Assembly: GCA_964017125.1 (NCBI GenBank)
Contig: OZ024907.1
Coordinates: 25,110,476-25,174,475 of the forward strand
DNA: 64,000 nt
Origin: Flabesymbios commensalis
Taxonomy: Eukaryota; Annelida; Polychaeta; Terebellida; Flabelligeridae
Direction of reading: 5' to 3'
The notes under the pieces are model-generated. The model was given only the letters and a program-made list of their open reading frames with translations. It was not told the DNA's origin and searched no databases. Position 1 is the first letter of the stretch; every line of letters starts with the position of its first letter. Shown here in pieces: positions 13,501-22,806 of this stretch. The translations under genes and the position numbers were made by a program.

Positions 13501-16500
13501 CACAGGGGGTGAGTGATCGTTGTACCTATCTTCTTTCATAGGATATCAAATAATGTCAACCCTTGTGCTGCTGAATTGTTCGTTTCCATTTTTCAATAAT
13601 TTAAAGCTGGAAATGCTGACACAATTTTCAGCTTCAAATGACAAAAAATAATAATATCTTAATTGATGAAAAACGGTCATCTGCAAAATTCAACTACTTG
13701 ATTAACTGAGCATCTATCACAAATTATTTTGTGGATTTCAGTGGCATTTTAATTGGTCTGAAACGTGCTTTAACCCTTTTTCGCATAAACCATGGAGCCC
13801 AAAAATGTTTTCTCAATTTGAAATTATCATAAATGTCTTCTGATTCATTTGAATACCTATGCTATGGGTCTATGACCATTATAAATATTTTTACTCTTAC
13901 AGTGCAAGGGATCGACTTTAGACTTAAGAATCTTATGTCTAGAGTCTATCCCTGTCCTGTAAGGGTTAAACCGTATATATTCAGTCCTAGCAGCACAAGG
14001 GTTAAGTGAGAGGTTCTAAATTTCATTCTTCATTGTTCTTCTTATCAAATACATATATCAGCAAAGAGTTCACAGTTGGTATATAGCTTGAGCTCAATTT
14101 AAGGCTTAATTCACTTTTTACAATCCTATAACCCTGATAACATATTCTACCTTGTGTGGGCAAGAGCCTACCCAGCCTACTAACAAAAACTTCACTCGTG
14201 TCACCAGTGTCTCTACTTCAGACACTGGTATTCATCCCCTGGCTAGCTAATAATCACCACCAGGGGTCACAGCTTTCACAGCCACTGCTTGTACTGGCTC
14301 GTCTAGGTGTGTGGAAAAACCTCATTACTTTCATAATGATGGCCTCACGAAGTGCAAAATAACCCAATTAATGTCATTAGCACTGACGCTTCTGAAAATA
14401 AGATAAAAATATCTAGACTGAATATACAGTGATATATACTGTATAATAAAAATTGTGCTTAGTTTATACTTTAAAACAATTATAAAATAATTATAAATAA
14501 ATATAAAAATGAAAGTGGACACTCTTGGATACCTCTGGCTTGCATGGCTCACACTGCGTGCACAGATTCCCACGTTCTGGCAATGTGCATCTAAACACAA
14601 CTAACTAATTACGATCTACCACACGGCTTGTGCAATGCATGAATTACTGGCTGCTGGTTCGCAGACGGTAATGTAATAGACGACAGAGACCCCCGGTGTT
14701 TATTAATAGCAAATGCGACGAAAAAGATCAGTGGGTGATGTATTGTGGCACACACTGGTAAGTCAGCTACATTGTGAAAGGATTCGCCTGTCCGAGTTAG
14801 ACTCATAAAACTGCTAGAGAGAAAGACAAAGTTTACCAACCAGCTTTTCCTCTCATCCCAGAACCAAGCTGGTGCCAACAATATCAGTATTCAGGCTGCT
14901 GAGACTAATGGTCCTGTGTTTGAACCCAACTGTATCCCAATGCCAGCTTAGTGTTTGTCCACCATCTACAATTGTGTACTGAACCAACACCACACCAACA
15001 CAGTATAAAATAATGCATCCAGCCGTCCACTGATAACTGATTAACCAGACAGGTGCACATATCACTGACTGATCAGATCCACTGGGAATCATTTATATGT
15101 ACTGGAGTTTCGGTTTACTACCATCATTGAAAATGCATTGACTTCATTAATATTTGACCTTTATTAATGTTATAACCAGATGTTTACCTTCCACGCATAT
15201 CCTTAAGTTTCAGATCTGGCCTGGATTCCATAAGAGTTAATATAACCTTGCCATGACCTTGGAAAGCAGCACAATGAAGGGGCGTCCATCTTGTGCCCAT
15301 ATTAAGTAAATTAACATCAGCACTATAAAACAATATTAAATAAATATTATAGTTATAGCTAATCATTCAAGATTTTTGCTAGATTGCCTTAATTTAAAAA
15401 AAAAATTATTTTATAAATTAAATATTTCATCAATAATCAAGATAATAATACAATATTAATGTGTTTGAAAATTGCAGGTTTTGACACTGTTTGATATGTC
15501 ACAAAAACATGTATTATCATAAAAATTAAAATAACACAAAAAAGAACCAGCTTGAACACAGACATTGCAGGGGTATTGCTGCTGCAATACTAGGCTGTGA
15601 AGACAAACATATAGTTAATTTTATACCATAATAACCATATTTATTACCGTACTAACCCATTTCCTATTAAAAACTTGGCAATATCAGAATATCCCCAAAA
15701 GGCTGCGATGCTCAGAGGCGTCATTCCATCTTTGGACTGTTTGTTGACATCTGCTCCCTCTGACACCATCTGCTCAACTACCTGTAATCAAAGACACACC
15801 ATATAGGGCCTATACATTATTACACATCAACTGACTTTTCAAGGGAAAAAATACCTGAAGCATCTAGGATTCAGAAGGGACATGACGTCACCTATCCTTG
15901 GGGGCACCTAATAATGCATGACGGGCAACTGGTTGGGTCATTTGTAGCACACACACACCCAGTAAGATTATTAGTAGAAAGTGAGAGTATCAATTGGGTT
16001 TGTAAACATCATAAGTGATGAATACTGTGTACGCACAATCATCACTCATAGGTGTGAACGCACAACACCAGTGACTGGGAGCTATAATAATAATAATAAT
16101 TTTATTTCAAGAGGGTGAAAAATACATAATACAGGTTAACAAATACTAGTGCATACCCACTGAGCAAAGCTCATCTACCGTGGGGTCCTCAAGGTTAAAA
16201 AAACACAATTGTCAAAAATTAAAAAATCAGTGTTTCATCTAGCTCTTTCTAACATGGCGCAGCGCCATGTTTCCCACCTTAAGTGCCATGTTGCCCTTCT
16301 CATATTTTGACAGTGAAATACATCTTTGAAGTGTTGTTATGTCATATTTAACCCACCCCAAACATTGTGACCGTGAAAAACACCCCGGTCATTGATGTCG
16401 CGCGTTCAGACCTATGACGCAATACCTGATAATGGCCTGTGTATATAGTGGTAATAACTGGCGATGTTTACATACTTAACTGATTCTGTTTATGCTCTTA

Positions 16501-17650
16501 ATTGGGGAGGGTAGGTGTTGGAAACGCCTTATAGGGTGCCTGGCGTCCATGAGCAGGTGCCCCTAATGATAGTCGGCGCCATGCTCCTTTTGAATCCTAG
16601 ATGAAACACTAAAAATGGCACCTGTGTAAAAAAAATATCAGAAGGGGCCACAGCATGCCCGTTCCACTTACCTCTTCAAGCATTTGCTGCAACTATTATG
16701 AAATTAAAGGCGAGAGCAGACATCAATTTTCGTAATTGCGAGAAAAATAATTCTGGGAACCACCAGAAAAGGTGATAAAAGTGCCATTCACAACAAATAA
16801 CGCTTTTATTTGATTTTTAATTCTACAAAAAAGTATTTTCTACCACTACCACTGACACTGTACCAGTAAATAAATAGAATAGTCTATACCCAAAGTCACA
16901 TTAAAAGTGATCAACCAGGATCGCATGTTTTTCGTCGATTTTTCGGTCAATTGTCAACCGATTTTCATGCAATTTGGTAACAATCATATTTCAGCAGAAT
17001 CCTAATATCCCTGCAAATTTCGTAAAATTATATATCGTATTTCAAAAGTTAGACCATTTGACATGTAATAAATTGAATAATAAACCCATTAAACTAACTC
17101 TAGAATTTTATTACATGTCAAATGGTCTAGATTTGTAATATCAAATATAATTTTGCGAAATTTTTACCGCTGTTAGGATTTGAATAGAAAATGGCCTTTG
17201 AAAATTTCAACAAAATCAGTACAGAATTGACGGAGAAATCGCCGAAAATCATGCGATCCTGTTTAATTCGATGGCGAGTATAGTGAGCAAAAAGAACAAA
17301 TAAAGTAAACAGAGAAAAATATGCCTTTTTAAGTTTTATTGCAGTGTCTCACAAATTCACATAAATCCTGAAAGTAAACACGAAGAAAATCAAATTACAA
17401 ATGACTTTTTCAGTTTGTGTGATGTACACTGCCACTGGGCGATAATTAAAGGTTTTCGTCATTCACTTATTCAAAATGTGGTCACTGAAAGACGGGAATC
17501 GGAGGGGTACAATATAAACTTTTTCCCAAGCATATTTCGATTCTGATGAAAAATATTTAAGATATAAACATCACTTAAAATACTCATTTTTACCAATAAA
17601 TCACCCTGTGCTACAGCTGTTGACAATTCTCTCGGCATGGGGGCCGCCAT
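10310..17650 (-). CDS. Small ankyrin-repeat protein, six exons, 214 aa
   Basis: Spliced gene assembled from six exons: 17594-17650, 15657-15781, 15188-15322, 12356-12408, 11048-11106 and 10310-10525. All five introns are GT-AG, the phases agree at every junction (0, 2, 1, 1, 0), and the lengths sum to 214 codons plus a stop. The protein starts MAAPMPRELSTAVAQGDLL. It then has two or three ankyrin repeats at about residues 7-125 (ADVNKQSKDGMTPLSIAAF, ADVN...WTPLHCAAFQGHGK, LKLKDMRGRTASDFAS). A non-ankyrin tail follows, with IWPFFQAAGCRRTSKSDL, a Ser/Pro patch (FSRPGSAYAMRS) and an acidic end (MPEEPELGDNNDRR). Ankyrin repeats bind proteins. There is no signal peptide or membrane segment, so a cytosolic or nuclear adaptor is likely. 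I do not recognise the orthologue. The introns are rich in MITEs, and a LINE lies just upstream on the opposite strand. Confidence 0.9.
11048..11106 (-). CDS. Ankyrin gene exon 5 (59 bp)
   Basis: Acceptor CTTATTTTTTTAG, donor CAAAAG|GTGAGTA. Encodes AGCRRTSKSDLIKMDIVQK in the frame required by exons 4 and 6. A near-consensus donor and a long pyrimidine tract support it. Confidence 0.85.
12356..12408 (-). CDS. Ankyrin gene exon 4 (53 bp)
   Basis: Acceptor GTATATTTTCAG, donor TTCAAG|GTGACA. The single frame compatible with its neighbours reads TASDFASALDTIWPFFQ, the capping half-repeat after the second ankyrin unit. The phase match on both sides supports this short exon. Confidence 0.85.
13150..13312. 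mobile_element. TTAACCCTTT MITE in ankyrin intron
   Basis: Begins TTAACCCTTTCCAAGCCGGA, repeats CCAAACCGGAA inside, and closes with AGGGTTAA. End motifs match the family at 9702, but the terminal pairing is short, so the right boundary is tentative. It lies in the intron between coding exons 12356-12408 and 15188-15322. Confidence 0.55.
13555..14005. mobile_element. AACCCTTGTGCTGCT-ended MITE, outer element
   Basis: AACCCTTGTGCTGCTGAA at the left (13556) is the inverted match of TAGCAGCACAAGGGTTAA at the right (13988-14005). The interior contains a complete second palindromic element, 13770-13969, so this looks like one element nested in another. Located in an intron of the ankyrin gene. Confidence 0.7.
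13770..13969. mobile_element. TTAACCCTTTTTCGC MITE, nested
   Basis: Left end TTAACCCTTTTTCGC, right end AAGGGTTAA. An inner stem-like pair is built on GACTTTAGACTTAAG and GTCTAGAGTC. It sits inside the outer element 13555-14005. Confidence 0.65.
14006..15187. other. Intronic sequence, no further exon seen
   Basis: Part of the intron between coding exons 12356-12408 and 15188-15322. The segment 14600-15080 is less AT-rich than its surroundings and has mid-sized open frames on the minus strand. None joins in phase with the ankyrin exons or resembles a known family. Coding is not supported. Confidence 0.5.
15188..15322 (-). CDS. Ankyrin gene exon 3
   Basis: Acceptor TTGTTTTATAG, donor GGAAG|GTAAAC. 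Encodes the second full ankyrin repeat (ADVNLLNMGTRWTPLHCAAF, then QGHGKVILTLMESRPDLKLK) and ends in KDMRGR, with the last Arg codon split across the junction. Confidence 0.94.
15657..15781 (-). CDS. Ankyrin gene exon 2
   Basis: Acceptor TTTGATTACAG, donor GG|GTTAGT. Encodes VVEQMVSEGADVNKQSKDG followed by MTPLSIAAFWGYSDIAKFL, a classic ankyrin TPL..AA..G consensus. Ends with two bases of a Gly codon. Confidence 0.93.
16229..16610. mobile_element. AGTGTTTCATCTAG-ended element in intron 1
   Basis: AGTGTTTCATCTAG at the left and CTAGATGAAACACT at the right are perfect inverted repeats. The interior holds GGCGCAGCGCC and repeated GCCATGTT wording and has no open frame. A fragment with similar wording (GCATCTAGGATTC) is at about 15859. 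Non-autonomous DNA element. Confidence 0.75.
16913..17264. mobile_element. AACCAGGATCGCATG long palindromic MITE
   Basis: The terminal stem pairs AACCAGGATCGCATG with CATGCGATCCTGTTT. A strong inner stem pairs AGACCATTTGACATGTAATA with TATTACATGTCAAATGGTCT. Nearly the whole 350 bp folds on itself. Located in intron 1 of the ankyrin gene. Confidence 0.85.
17594..17650 (-). CDS. Ankyrin gene exon 1 (start codon)
   Basis: Encodes MAAPMPRELSTAVAQGDLL and ends at a GTAAAAATG donor in phase 0. The start is chosen because the ATG lies in AAAAATGGCGGC, a strong context, and because the reading joins directly to exon 2 to complete the first ankyrin helix (LSTAVAQGDLL-VVEQMVSEG). Confidence 0.88.
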
Positions 17651-17770
17651 TTTTAAACAAACTCAGTTATTCCACAGTTCACAAGGTGGGGCTCCAGTCC
17701 TGAACTTTCGCACTATAGTCGTTTCCCACCGTAAGACGATTTCCCCGCGGTGAGCCAATTCGTACTCATT
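17640..17770 (-). promoter_or_regulatory. Ankyrin gene 5' region with YY1-like ATGGCGGC
   Basis: The start codon lies within AAAAATGGCGGC, matching the known YY1 core (AANATGGCGGC) that in animals often overlaps the translation start of TATA-less genes. Upstream on the minus strand the sequence is GC-richer than the surroundings (CCGCGGGG near 17745). No TATA box is evident. The transcription start is inferred to lie within about 100 bp. Confidence 0.5.
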
Positions 17771-18104
17771 AACTCATTACCGATGCTCTTTCATACTTTT
17801 TTGTCTCCATCCTGTATCACTGTTATAGAGAAGTACACCTCACCTCATTCAAAGATCCCTGCCAGTAAACCCAACAAAGGACCAAGTATCGTCGTCCATA
17901 AATAAATTTGGAAGAAACAAGAAAAGAAGAAAAGTCGTAACGATAAAATATGATGACTTGGTGGACGGTATTCATTTGAATCACGACTTAGAAACCAGAA
18001 TATTCACAAAGCTTGTCAACACAGTGAAAAATTACAGATCACAGATTTAAGAGTAGCTCATACCATCAAAATGGCAAACAAACACAGGCGAGGGTCGGTC
18101 TCAA

Positions 18105-18935
18105 ATGAGAAAAAACCCAGTGAAAACCATAAATAGGGAGGAAGACAAGATACAGTTGCAATGTTCCATGTGCAATAACATTTTTACTGACGACGATGAC
18201 AAACTACTTCAATGCGAGCGTTGCTCAGAATGGTACTGCTTAGAGTGCCTAGAATACAATGACACATAATACCAGATGCTAAGTAAGAGGCCTGAGATCC
18301 ACTGGTATTGTGCAACCTGTCAACAGCCAGCAGTTCAAGCTATTCAGACAGAATGGGACATAAAAGAGAGGTGTAACGAGTATTTAAAAAAAATGACTAA
18401 AAGAGTGGAATCCCTAGAAAAACAGATGAAGAATAAGGTGGACTCAAAAAACTCACATAAGAATTCAATAAGGTTGAAAAAAATAAGCACTGAGGTCAAG
18501 AACTTACAAAAAGACATAAAACGAATAGAAACAATCAGTACGAGAACTATAGATACTAAGGTTGACTCAAGACTTGAGAGAATTGAAGAAAGGTTAGAAG
18601 ACTCGATGGGAGCCACTGCAAACATTAACGGAATACAGGATAGAAAAAGAAGGAAAACAAATCTTATTGTGTTTGGACTGCCTGAGAGCGGAAAAGAAAA
18701 CAGAAGTGAGAGAAATTTTAAAGAAACAGAAAAATTCGAGGCGCTATGTAAAGACAATTTAGGACTAATAACCAAAGTTAAAACAGCAACACGACTGGGC
18801 CCTTTTGCAGAAAATCAAACAAGACCAAGACCTATCAAAATGACTGTCCAATCACAGGATTGTAGAAACAAAATTCTGAAGGCAGCAATAAAATTGAAAG
18901 ACACTGGAGACGATATAGCAAAGAATTTTTTATAA
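18105..18935 (+). pseudogene. LINE ORF1: PHD finger, coiled coil
   Basis: Reads from ATG 18105 to a stop at 18933-18935, 276 codons, with a single in-frame TAA at 18267 that splits the finger. The N-terminal part has C..C (CSMC), C..C (CERC), WYCLEC and HWYCATC spacing typical of a PHD-type finger of CR1 ORF1 proteins. A Lys/Glu-rich coiled coil (about residues 85-175) follows, then an RRM-like region around KTNLIVFGLPES. ORF1 proteins of this group bind the element's RNA. The intact open portion begins at an internal Met at 18276. Confidence 0.85.
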
Positions 18936-19139
18936 ACAAGGACATGACCCCATTAGAGAGGACAGAAGACCAAAAACTAAGACAGGAACGCGACACAAAA
19001 AGAAAACAATCCCATCAGTCGGGGGACGTAGCAGAGAGATGGGTGATCAGGAGGGGAAAGCAGGCATAAAATCGACAACGACACCTCAAAAAAATGTAGG
19101 CCTAAATAGCACTGCACTCACAATTTTTTTTTTTTTTTA

Positions 19140-21960
19140 TGCTGGTCCACAAATGCCGATTCAATCCTCAATAAAATGAATGAATTCAAATAAAGAGTGG
19201 CATCGGAAGAACCCGACATAATTTGTGTCACTGAGATAAAACCTAAAATATGCAACCACCCCCTAACTGAAGCATAGGCCTAAATACAAATAGAAGGGTA
19301 TGAATCATTTTTAGGCACTGACACTATGGGGAGGTGAGTATGTACAAATGTTAAAGAGGTACTAAAAGGTACACAGTGGTCTTATTTAGACATGTCTAGA
19401 GACTCCGTCTGGGTAGAAGTACCACTAAAAAATAAAGACAGACTGCTTATAGGAGCAGTATACAGATCCCCAAACAGTGACGACCAGAGAAATGATAACA
19501 TAAATAATCTCGTTGCCAAAGCTGCGGATCAAAAGTTCAGCTACCTGCTAATTACAGGAGATTTTATTTACGCAGACATAAAATGGAACGACGGTGGTAC
19601 TTGTACACTAAAAAGCGACCACCCTGCTTCAAAATTCTTAGAGACGGTTACAGACACATACCTGTACCAACATGTAAAAGAACCAACCAGAATAAGAGGA
19701 GGCCAAGAGCACAATATACTGGACCTCATTCTAACAAATGAAGAAGGCATGGTAAGTAATGTACTGTGAAAGAACCCCTTGGGAAGAGTGATCATACAGT
19801 ACTATCATTTATTTTCCAGTGTTACCACATTCAGGAGAGGGCTAAAAAAAACAAAATACAATTTTAACAAGGGAAATTATGAATGCATGAGGGGGGAAAT
19901 AAAATCAATTGAATGGGACGATATTCTAAAACATATGGACGTAGAACAGTCGTGGAGAAAAATAACAAGACAGATCCTTGAAGCAGAAGATAAATTTATA
20001 CCAAAAAAACTGGAAGGAAGGGTATCAGAAAACCAATATGGATGAATGAGAAAGCTATCACCAAGATAAGAAAGAAAAAAGAAGCATTCAGGCGATATTT
20101 GGATACAAAAGAGGGAAAAGACTATACGTCGTATACAAAAGCAAGAAACCAGGCCAAATGGGAGACTAGGAAAGCTCATCAATCATTCGAGAAATTGCTA
20201 ACGAAGCAAAATTAAACCCCAAAGCTTTCTATAAATACGCAAACAGTAAACTCAAGGTGAAGTCTGGAATATCGGACCTAAAAAATGATAAAGGAGAAAA
20301 GATATCGGATGACGGTTGGAAAGCAGAGGCACTAAGTAACTTCTTCTCTAGTGTATTTACCATTGAGGACACAACAAACATGCCAACTTTTGAAGATAGA
20401 CCAGTGATAAACACCCTAAATAAAATCAACTTCAAACAGGCAGATGGACAAAAAATCCGGCAAAACCTGAAACCTGACAAGACCCAAGGGATAGACGAAA
20501 TGCACCCGAGAGTATTAAAAGAGCTGAACACAGAAGTCGCTATACCCCTCTTTATCATCTTGAGAAAAACCCTGGTATATGAGCAGATACCAACAGCTTG
20601 GAAGGAAGGCCAGATATTCACGATTTTTAAGAAAGGCGGCAAGAGCTCAGTATCAAACTACCGTCCTGTTAGCCTAACATCTGTGATATCAAAAGTAATG
20701 GAAACTCTAGTAAGAAATAATATTATGGAACATCTAATAACTTAAAAACTGCTGGCAGATGCCCAACATGGCTTTGTGAGTGGCAGATCATGTGTCACAC
20801 AGATAATAGAAACAATAGAGGAATGGACACAAATGCTTGATAAAGGAAATTCTGTGGACGCTGTGTACTTGGATTTTCGTAAGGCCTTTGCCACGGTTGC
20901 GCACGAAAGGCTCTTGATTTAAGGGATATGGAGTAAACGAGAGGGTTTTGTCATGGGTAAAAGCGTTTCTAACAGACAGAAGACAAAAAGTGTTAGTTTA
21001 CCAATCTCAATCCGACTGGGCAACTGTGACAAGTGGTATCCCACAAGGGAGTGCCCTAGGACCACTGCTACTCATAATTTTTATAAATGACCTGCTAGAC
21101 TGTGTAAAATCAGCCATAAAAATATTTGCAGATGATACTAAAATCTATAGAGAAATCAAAGACCAAAGTGACATAAAACAACATATTATTAAAGAAGTGG
21201 TCGAGATGACAAGATGACATATGATTAAAGAAGTGGTCGAGAGATTGCCAGCTACTTTTTAACGCCAGCAAATGTAAATGTATGCATCTAGGCAAGAAAA
21301 ACGATAAACATAATTACATAATATCAGAAGAATGGCAGATAGAGTTAGAAGAAACTACAGAAGAAAAAGATCTAGGCATATGAGTGGACAATGGATTAGG
21401 ATTTAAAGACCATATAAATAAAGTAGTAAATAAAGCAAACTCAACCTTAGGCATAATTAGAAGATCGTACACATACCTGGACAGGCAGAATCTAGCCTTA
21501 CTATATAAAGCACTGGTACGTCCACTATTAGAATATGGAAATCTGGTATGGTCACCATATCTTAAAGGTGATATAGAAAAATTAGAAGCAGTGCAACACC
21601 GAGAAACAAGAATTATACCCGCGCTCAAAGAAAAACCATATCAAGAAAGGCCGAAGTTACTAAAATTGCCATCGCTTAGGTACAGGAAAGCTAGACATGA
21701 TTGAAACCTACAAGTATTTGCATGGTATAAACAAAGTATCAACCCATTAACTTCCTTTGTCCGAAGATAGACGCACTAGAGGACATTTACTAAAGTTAAA
21801 AAAAGTGAGAAGCAATACAAATAGCAGGATAATGTTCTACTCGCAACGTATTGTAGATGACTAGGATTCCCTGTCAGAAGAGGTAGTAATGTCACTTACA
21901 CTAAACTGTTTTAAAAACAGACTGGACAAGTTTCAAACAGAATGTACTCAGAAACTGATA
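19140..21960 (+). pseudogene. LINE ORF2: endonuclease and reverse transcriptase
   Basis: The endonuclease is seen from STNADSILNKMNEF through EEPDIICVTEIKPK, LITGDFIYADIKW, NILDLILTNEEG and GKSDHT (about 19147-19820). In the GDF motif the usual Asn is Ile. The RT begins near 20440 (KPDKTQGIDEMHPRVLKEL) and continues with NYRPVSLTSVISK, DAVYLDFRKAFATVAHERLL, TSGIPQGSALGPLL and FADDTKIY. Stops after EF, TEA and LIT and frame changes near 19770 and 20920 disable it. The C-terminal RT tail (LRYRKARHD, NCFKNRLDKF) is visible to about 21930. Confidence 0.88.
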
Positions 21961-22160
21961 TCCCATACACAACTTGTATATAAATATCTCAAAGTGAACG
22001 CCTAAACAGAAATAACTAATGGCGGGCCCAAAAGGGTCTCACACAATACCACCAAAAACAAGTAACAAAAACTGTAACATAGCATATATATGAGTAAAAA
22101 TATTCTACTAAGAAGACTTAAAGGCTGATAGCCTACAAGAAGTCTACTATGATGATAATG

Positions 22161-22599
22161 ACGAAACTTTCCAGTTTGGCCACAGTTTTAATATCCCTGG
22201 TGACCAGGCATGATGGCTTAGCCTATAGTTTTTTTATTATTAAAAAAATATATAATGACCATGTATGCTATGTTCCATGTATGATTTGCTGAATAAATCA
22301 AAATAAGGTTTACGGTAGATATTCCGTTCCCCATTTCTAATAGGCCTACATGTGAGTCTAATATAACTTAGGCTAGACTATTCATAGTCCTAGTCTCTAG
22401 GCCTGGGCTATATATATATAGTAGCCTATAGGCTAGATCAAAATTATGGGAACCTGACTCCCCAGTGTCTCATCCAGTTGCAGTTAATATTTAATTTATT
22501 GAAATTCCCAGGCTAGTCCACCTACATTCAGCCTATTTTAGAAAAAAATATATATTAAAATACCAGCTGATCTAAAAATAAGGACGCAATTTAATTTCG
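22161..22599. other. No recognised gene
   Basis: AT-rich with repeated AGGCCTA words (22340-22430). No exon or RNA gene is seen. Confidence 0.5.
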
Positions 22600-22806
22600 G
22601 ATATTCATGTTCAAAATAAGAATTGCGGAATAAATAACTGATAAATGGGGCTTTCGGCACACTTGCTACGTTGCGACAGCAACCCAGATTTTAAAAGACT
22701 TCCGCAATTCTAGTCTATGGACATGCTCAAATCTTATGCCATATTAAGAAGCCAAAATAAAAATACAGATTTTAGTAATGATTTTAGCCTGATTGTGTCG
22801 CTTTAA
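22600..22806. mobile_element. Partial AGCGACACAATC MITE
   Basis: Contains CTTGCTACGTTGCGACAGCAACCCA, CGCAATTCTAGTCTATGGACATGCT and ends CCTGATTGTGTCGCTTTAA. All of these match the right half of the complete element at 40671-41015. The left terminal repeat is not recognisable. Confidence 0.7.

Larger units (their letters stand above)
17850..22160 (+). mobile_element. CR1-type LINE, decayed, near full length
   Basis: Non-LTR retrotransposon with ORF1 (PHD finger plus coiled coil), then ORF2 with an apurinic-like endonuclease and a reverse transcriptase (TSGIPQGSALGPLL, FADDTKIY). It ends near a short ATGATGATAATGA-like repeat, as CR1/L2-group elements do. ORF2 has several in-frame stops and at least two frame changes, and ORF1 has one stop, so the copy is dead. 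The 5' edge is approximate. It lies head-to-head with the ankyrin gene. Confidence 0.9.

Noticed and set aside
14156-15092. Several 68-90-codon frames within the ankyrin intron
   Set aside because: None has compatible splice sites and phase or resembles a known protein; the ankyrin exons join properly without them.
18344-18775. 143-codon minus-strand frame
   Set aside because: Antisense shadow of the LINE ORF1 coiled-coil region.
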